Assembly (NCBI GenBank): GCA_030619215.1
Contig: JAUXBV010000071.1
Location: forward strand, 1-9,852
DNA from: Fibrobacterota bacterium
GTDB taxonomy: Bacteria > Fibrobacterota > Chitinivibrionia > Chitinivibrionales > JANQEN01
Direction of reading: 5' to 3'
DNA: 9,852 nt
Shown here piece by piece: positions 6,981-9,852 of this stretch; within the stretch, counting starts at the first letter, position 1, and each line of letters begins with the position of its first letter. Position numbers and translations under genes: made by a program. The notes below the pieces were generated by a model. The model had not been told where the DNA came from. It worked only from the letters and a program-made list of their open reading frames with translations, and did not search any database.

Positions 6981-7098
6981 AAAAAAGAATAACGAATACC
7001 GAACCCCGATAAATAGGGAATATAGCAAAATATTTCGACTGACAAAGTGCCTTAAAACTTCGACATTCTACATTCTTTAATCGATATTCGATATTCAT
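6981..7098. repeat. Imperfect inverted repeat made of GAATA/CGA units
   Basis: GAATAACGAATACCGAA (6987-7003) is matched on the opposite strand by TCGATATTCGATATTC (7081-7096), a tandem octamer repeat. Adjacent TTCGACATTCTACATTC (7059-7075) is a diverged version of the same motif. Together they form the edges of a gap-filling inverted repeat of about 110 bases between two genes of the cluster. It has the look of a dispersed intergenic repeat and no coding capacity is seen. It ends just before the ribosome binding site of the next gene. Confidence 0.45.
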
Positions 7099-7105
7099 TT
7101 TCAAC

Positions 7106-7111
7106 AAGGAG
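7106..7111 (+). promoter_or_regulatory. Ribosome binding site that fixes a GTG start
   Basis: AAGGAG lies five bases before GTG at 7117. No in-frame ATG near the conserved N-terminus offers an alternative, so this site decides the start of the OCD-family gene. Confidence 0.8.
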
Positions 7112-7116
7112 AGTTT

Positions 7117-8055
7117 GTGAAAATAATCCCTCTGGAACGAATAAAAGAAATCCTCCCTTCCCTTGATCTCATTCCCGCTATTGAAACGGGCTTTGTTGCT
7201 TATTCACAAGAGAATGCCGTAGTGCCGCCTGTTGGAGAACTGATACTGGACAAGGGAGAAGTACATATTAAATATGGCTACCTTAAGAAGGATGATTATT
7301 ATGTAATTAAGATTGCCTCAGGCTTTTACGACAATCCAAAACTCGGCTTACCTTCCAGCAATGGGCTGATGCTCCTTTTCAGCCAGGAGACCGGTGAGCT
7401 TGTGAGCATCCTGCTTGATGAAGGCTATCTTACTGATATCCGTACAGCAATTGCCGGCGCTATTGCCGCCAAGCACCTTGCCCCAAAGAACATTGAGCGC
7501 ATTGGAATTGTTGGGACAGGTATTCAGGCACGCTTGCAGTTAAGTTATCTTTCACATGTTACTATATGTAAAGAAGTTCTCGTTTGGGGCAGAGGCGATA
7601 TACAACTGGTAAAGTATAAAATTGAAATGGAAAAACAGGGCTTTAATATAGAAACCACGTTGGACACTGCTGAAATTTTACAAAAATGTAATCTTATTGT
7701 TACTAATACTCCATCCGCTACTCCCCTGCTTAACGCATCCGATTTACAGGCAGGCACACACATCACAGCAGTTGGCTCGGACACTCCGGATAAACAGGAA
7801 TTGGATTCGGCATTATTAAAGAAAGCGGATGTTGTCGTTGCTGACAGTATCTCCCAGTGTATGGGTCGGGGTGAAATATACAAAGCTATACAGGCCGGAC
7901 ATATCTCCAGTGATGACCTGGTGGAGCTGGGAGCCATCATTGCAGGTACAAAGGCAGGACGTACTGATGATAATCAAATAACAGTTGCTGATTTAACTGG
8001 TGTCGCTGTGCAGGATATCAAAATAACCGAAGCTGTTTATGAAGCTTTGTCTTAG
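7117..8055 (+). CDS. Ornithine cyclodeaminase / mu-crystallin family protein (EutC-like)
   Basis: This 312-residue NAD(P)-dependent protein belongs to a family that includes ornithine cyclodeaminase, alanine dehydrogenase (archaeal type), ketimine reductases and BhcD iminosuccinate reductase. Visible features are K65 in IKIASGF (substrate carboxylate), the DNPKLGLPSSNGLM segment (72-85), LTDIRTA with R109 (105-111), the Rossmann motif GTGIQA (133-138), and AVGSDTPDKQEL (218-228), whose D222 aligns with the catalytic Asp of ornithine cyclodeaminase. The DNPKLGLPSxNGLM and VGSDTP-KQEL blocks fit EutC-type members better than true ornithine cyclodeaminases. It starts with GTG. The gap of 151 bases from the dehydratase is filled by a repeat, so the operon is probably continuous. 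Inferred role: reduction or cyclodeamination of the imine produced by the neighbouring dehydratase. Ornithine-to-proline conversion is a less favoured alternative. Confidence 0.85.
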   Translation: MKIIPLERIKEILPSLDLIPAIETGFVAYSQENAVVPPVGELILDKGEVHIKYGYLKKDDYYVIKIASGFYDNPKLGLPSSNGLMLLFSQETGELVSILLDEGYLTDIRTAIAGAIAAKHLAPKNIERIGIVGTGIQARLQLSYLSHVTICKEVLVWGRGDIQLVKYKIEMEKQGFNIETTLDTAEILQKCNLIVTNTPSATPLLNASDLQAGTHITAVGSDTPDKQELDSALLKKADVVVADSISQCMGRGEIYKAIQAGHISSDDLVELGAIIAGTKAGRTDDNQITVADLTGVAVQDIKITEAVYEALS

Positions 8056-8063
8056 GAAATAAA

Positions 8064-8109
8064 TTTAAATCTATTCTCTGTGCCTCTGTGGCTATTTTTT
8101 TAAATCTAT
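8064..8109. mobile_element. Short octamer insertion flanked by 11-bp direct repeats
   Basis: CTCTGTGCCTCTGTGGC (8076-8092) is the same motif as the arms of the 2358-2591 element, but with two octamer units instead of three. It sits between two perfect copies of TTTAAATCTAT (8064-8074 and 8099-8109). The sequence between the copies is only 24 bases, so this would be a solo arm or an internally deleted copy. It lies between the OCD-family gene and the class V aminotransferase. It also creates a misleading in-frame GTG at 8088, upstream of the real start. Confidence 0.6.
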
Positions 8110-8116
8110 ATGTATT

Positions 8117-8122
8117 AAAGGA
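8117..8122 (+). promoter_or_regulatory. Ribosome binding site that places the class V aminotransferase start at 8133
   Basis: AAAGGA lies 10 bases before the ATG at 8133. The upstream in-frame GTG at 8088 falls inside the octamer repeat, lacks a ribosome binding site and would add 15 residues that do not look like the family's N-terminus. Confidence 0.7.
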
Positions 8123-8132
8123 TCAATTCAAA

Positions 8133-9359
8133 ATGTCATTTACAGAAACTGAATGTATCAAATGCAGGGAAGACTTTCCTGCATTACAGCGCATTGTAAA
8201 CGGTAATCGTATTGCCTATTTCGACGGCCCTGCCGGTTCCCAAGTTCCAAAGCAGGTTATTGACTCAATATCACACTACTATCGAACCTTCAATGCTAAT
8301 GCGCATGGAGAATTCATCACTTCACTTGAGGTAGACCGGGCTGTTCATGAGTGTCGTGAAACTGTCGCACAGTTTTTAGGTGCCTCCAACGGAAAAGATA
8401 TCTCCTTTGGCGCTAATATGACGTCACTCACCTTTTCTCTCAGCCATGCTCTGGCAAAAAAAATGCAACCCGGTGATGAGATCGTGATCACCCAGCTAGA
8501 CCATGAGGCAAACCGCGGGCCATGGCTAAATTTACAGGAGAAAGGCATAGTTATAAAGGAAGTGAAACTCAACAGAGACGGTTATATTGACTACGATGAC
8601 CTCGAACAACAGATAAATAAAAAAACACGCATTGTAGCAATCGGCTATGCATCCAACGCCCTCGGAACAATTAACGATATTGCATTAGCCCGCAGTCTAT
8701 CAAAGGAAGCCGGTGCGTACCTTGTCATTGATGCGGTACATTATGCACCCCACTTCCCAATCGATGTTACGAAAATAGATGCGGACTTTCTTCTCTGCTC
8801 CGCATATAAATTCTACGGCCCGCATGTAGGAATCCTTTACTCCCGCCCCGGCCTTCTTGACGAGCTTCCTACCGATGTCCTCCGTACCCAGATACAGGAC
8901 GCCCCTTTTCGCATTGAAACCGGCACCCTGAATTTCGCAGCACTGACGGGCGTGACTCAGGCTATCCAATATATCGCTTCCTGGGGCAGAGGCTCCACCC
9001 TTCGCGAGCGAATTGTAACGGCAATGCAGGATATCGCCGTGTATGAACATGAGCTCGGCCGCTTTTATTATGATAATGTCCGTGAAATAAAGGGCGTGAC
9101 AGTATGGGGACCCGATTTCTCTGATGTAAATAGAGCTCCAACAATATCCATCACAATAAATGGCATGAATTCAAAAGAAGCCGCAAAAAAGCTCGGTGAA
9201 AAAGGTATCCTGGTATGGAACGGGCACTTCTATGCAGTTCGTGCTGTTGAAGTGCTTGGCCTGGTTGAACAAGGAGGGCTTATAAGGACCGGTATGCTCA
9301 TGTATAATACAAAAGATGAGGTTGAGAGGCTTATTCAGGCAATTAGGTTCTCTGTCTGA
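8133..9359 (+). CDS. Class V PLP enzyme, cysteine-desulfurase-like VC1184 subfamily, lacking the catalytic Cys
   Basis: This 408-residue fold-type I PLP protein has H124 in LDHEAN (stacks on PLP), D200 and H203 in VIDAVHYAPH, and the Schiff-base Lys K226 in CSAYKFYGPH. ETGTLNF (262-268) is a further family block. The N-terminal YFDGPAGSQVP and the LDHEAN/AVHYAPH blocks are typical of the VC1184-like subfamily usually labelled cysteine desulfurase-like. In SufS-type desulfurases the reactive Cys sits in a GHHCA loop; here the equivalent reads GHFYA, with Tyr at 367, so desulfurase chemistry by the usual persulfide route is unlikely. Isopenicillin-epimerase-like, lyase or aminotransferase activity on a small amino acid remains possible. 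It ends the cluster and is followed by a terminator-like hairpin. The start at 8133 is chosen over GTG at 8088 because of the ribosome binding site. Confidence 0.85.
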   Translation: MSFTETECIKCREDFPALQRIVNGNRIAYFDGPAGSQVPKQVIDSISHYYRTFNANAHGEFITSLEVDRAVHECRETVAQFLGASNGKDISFGANMTSLTFSLSHALAKKMQPGDEIVITQLDHEANRGPWLNLQEKGIVIKEVKLNRDGYIDYDDLEQQINKKTRIVAIGYASNALGTINDIALARSLSKEAGAYLVIDAVHYAPHFPIDVTKIDADFLLCSAYKFYGPHVGILYSRPGLLDELPTDVLRTQIQDAPFRIETGTLNFAALTGVTQAIQYIASWGRGSTLRERIVTAMQDIAVYEHELGRFYYDNVREIKGVTVWGPDFSDVNRAPTISITINGMNSKEAAKKLGEKGILVWNGHFYAVRAVEVLGLVEQGGLIRTGMLMYNTKDEVERLIQAIRFSV

Positions 9360-9368
9360 ATTATCTAC

Positions 9369-9395
9369 CCCACTAGTGTGGGACACGCTTTTTTT
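9369..9395 (+). terminator. Probable weak intrinsic terminator of the amino-acid cluster
   Basis: CCCAC (9369-9373) and GTGGG (9378-9382) form a five-pair stem with a TAGT loop, followed six bases later by seven Ts (9389-9395). The alternative pairing GTGT/ACAC (9376-9386) lies even closer to the T run. It sits just after the last gene of the cluster. The stem is short and the T run is not directly adjacent, so efficiency may be low. Confidence 0.5.
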
Positions 9396-9400
9396 CGTAG

Positions 9401-9460
9401 ATTATTCAGACGTAGAGAATCTTATCCACCTTCGCTGGATTAGAGAACCAGTCTGATAAT
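9401..9460 (+). other. Large imperfect hairpin downstream of the cluster
   Basis: An outer stem pairs ATTATTCAGAC (9401-9411) with GTCTGATAAT (9451-9460), with one bulged T. An inner stem pairs CTTATCCA (9421-9428) with TGGATTAG (9436-9443) at 7 of 8 positions around a CCTTCGC loop. The two stems are separated by an internal loop in which TAGAGAA occurs on both sides. It may be a second termination or RNA-stability structure, or a degenerate dispersed repeat. Confidence 0.45.
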
Positions 9461-9577
9461 ACTTCATATATAAATAGCACACTTCTAAAATTAACTTTGA
9501 TTATTACATATTTAATTTATTTTCATATTTAATAATTATTCCAATCTTTTATTTACTTAATTATAAGGATTTTATCG

Positions 9578-9760
9578 ATGAAAGCAACAAAAGACTGGGG
9601 CCCGTGCAATTGTGACTGTGGTGAACATATCAAGCCCGGAGATGAAATGATAATAGTTGACGGGAGTCTATTTCTGTCAGGCCATGAAAATAACAGGCGC
9701 ACGAGGTTTATTGAAGCTATAAAGAAGGATGAAGAACCGAAAAAATTAAAAAAGGAATAA
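9578..9760 (+). CDS. Small protein with a CxCxC...H putative metal-binding motif
   Basis: This 60-residue hypothetical protein reads GPCNCDCGEHIKPGDEMIIVDG at its core, with Cys at 10, 12 and 14, His at 17 and a second His at 36 in FLSGHE. The pattern of clustered Cys, a CG knuckle, a GDE turn and a later His suggests a small zinc-ribbon or treble-clef-like fold. The spacing is not one I can assign to a named family. The C-terminal third is highly charged, with many Lys and Glu, and probably extended or helical. There is no signal peptide or membrane segment, so it is likely cytosolic. AAGGAT (9565-9570) lies seven bases before the ATG, a good ribosome binding site that supports a real gene. 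It follows an AT-rich gap and two hairpins and is probably transcribed separately from the amino-acid cluster. Confidence 0.65.
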   Translation: MKATKDWGPCNCDCGEHIKPGDEMIIVDGSLFLSGHENNRRTRFIEAIKKDEEPKKLKKE

Positions 9761-9822
9761 CAATTCAGCCTGGTAAAAAGAATATCATCTCAAAATTTAT
9801 TCACTAATATGAAATAAAAGCC

Positions 9823-9849
9823 ATAAATCGTCATATTTCGTTGATTTAT
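9823..9849 (+). repeat. Short inverted repeat at the window edge
   Basis: ATAAATC (9823-9829) pairs with GATTTAT (9843-9849) around a 13-base centre, about 65 bases after the small gene. The stem is A/T-only except for one pair. It could be a weak transcript-end structure or chance. Confidence 0.25.
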
Positions 9850-9852
9850 ACA

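Noticed and set aside
8088..8132. Extended N-terminus of the class V enzyme from a GTG at 8088
   Set aside because: The GTG lies in the octamer repeat, has no ribosome binding site, and the ATG at 8133 is preceded by AAAGGA and fits the family N-terminus.
8133..9359. Annotation as a true cysteine desulfurase (SufS/IscS)
   Set aside because: The catalytic Cys loop reads GHFYA instead of GHHCA, and no iron-sulfur assembly genes are nearby.

Overview
The window carries eight genes, all on the + strand, separated by AT-rich intergenic gaps that are unusually full of small repeats. A lipoprotein signal peptide, AGGAG-type ribosome binding sites, mid-range GC in the genes and several dispersed-repeat families suggest an uncultured or environmental Gram-negative bacterium. 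The sequence alone does not let me name the phylum. No tRNA, rRNA, CRISPR array, transposase or integrase was seen.

Region 1 (1-3487), acyl-CoA metabolism. After a 472-base non-coding leader comes a 623-residue AMP-forming acyl-CoA synthetase of the FATP / very-long-chain type. A 210-base MITE-like insertion separates it from a 290-residue FadB2/Hbd-type 3-hydroxyacyl-CoA dehydrogenase. Together they would activate a carboxylic acid and carry out the NAD-linked oxidation step of beta-oxidation, or the reverse reaction.

Region 2 (3488-4849). A palindromic dispersed repeat precedes an unrecognised 312-residue lipoprotein. The gap after it holds two small GC-rich hairpins and a candidate promoter for the next cluster.

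Region 3 (4850-9359), a compact four-gene amino-acid cluster. It encodes a class I/II PLP aminotransferase resembling capreomycidine synthase (VioD), a fold-type II PLP serine/threonine dehydratase without an ACT domain (EutB-like), an ornithine cyclodeaminase/mu-crystallin family protein (EutC-like), and a class V PLP enzyme of the cysteine-desulfurase-like VC1184 subfamily that has Tyr where the catalytic Cys would be. Dehydratase plus OCD-family pairs are known in hydroxyectoine use (EutB/EutC) and in the beta-hydroxyaspartate cycle (BhcB/BhcD). The inferred theme is breakdown or remodelling of a beta-hydroxy- or diamino-acid through an imine. The substrate is not readable from the sequence, and this is the best candidate here for an undescribed pathway.

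Region 4 (9360-9852). A terminator-like hairpin and a larger imperfect hairpin close the cluster. They are followed by a 60-residue protein with a CxCxC...H putative metal-binding pattern.

The most striking non-coding signal is a pair of insertions built from CACAGAGA-type octamers. Each is flanked by a perfect direct repeat of A/T-rich sequence (12 bases and 11 bases). This looks like target-site duplication by a small non-coding mobile element.
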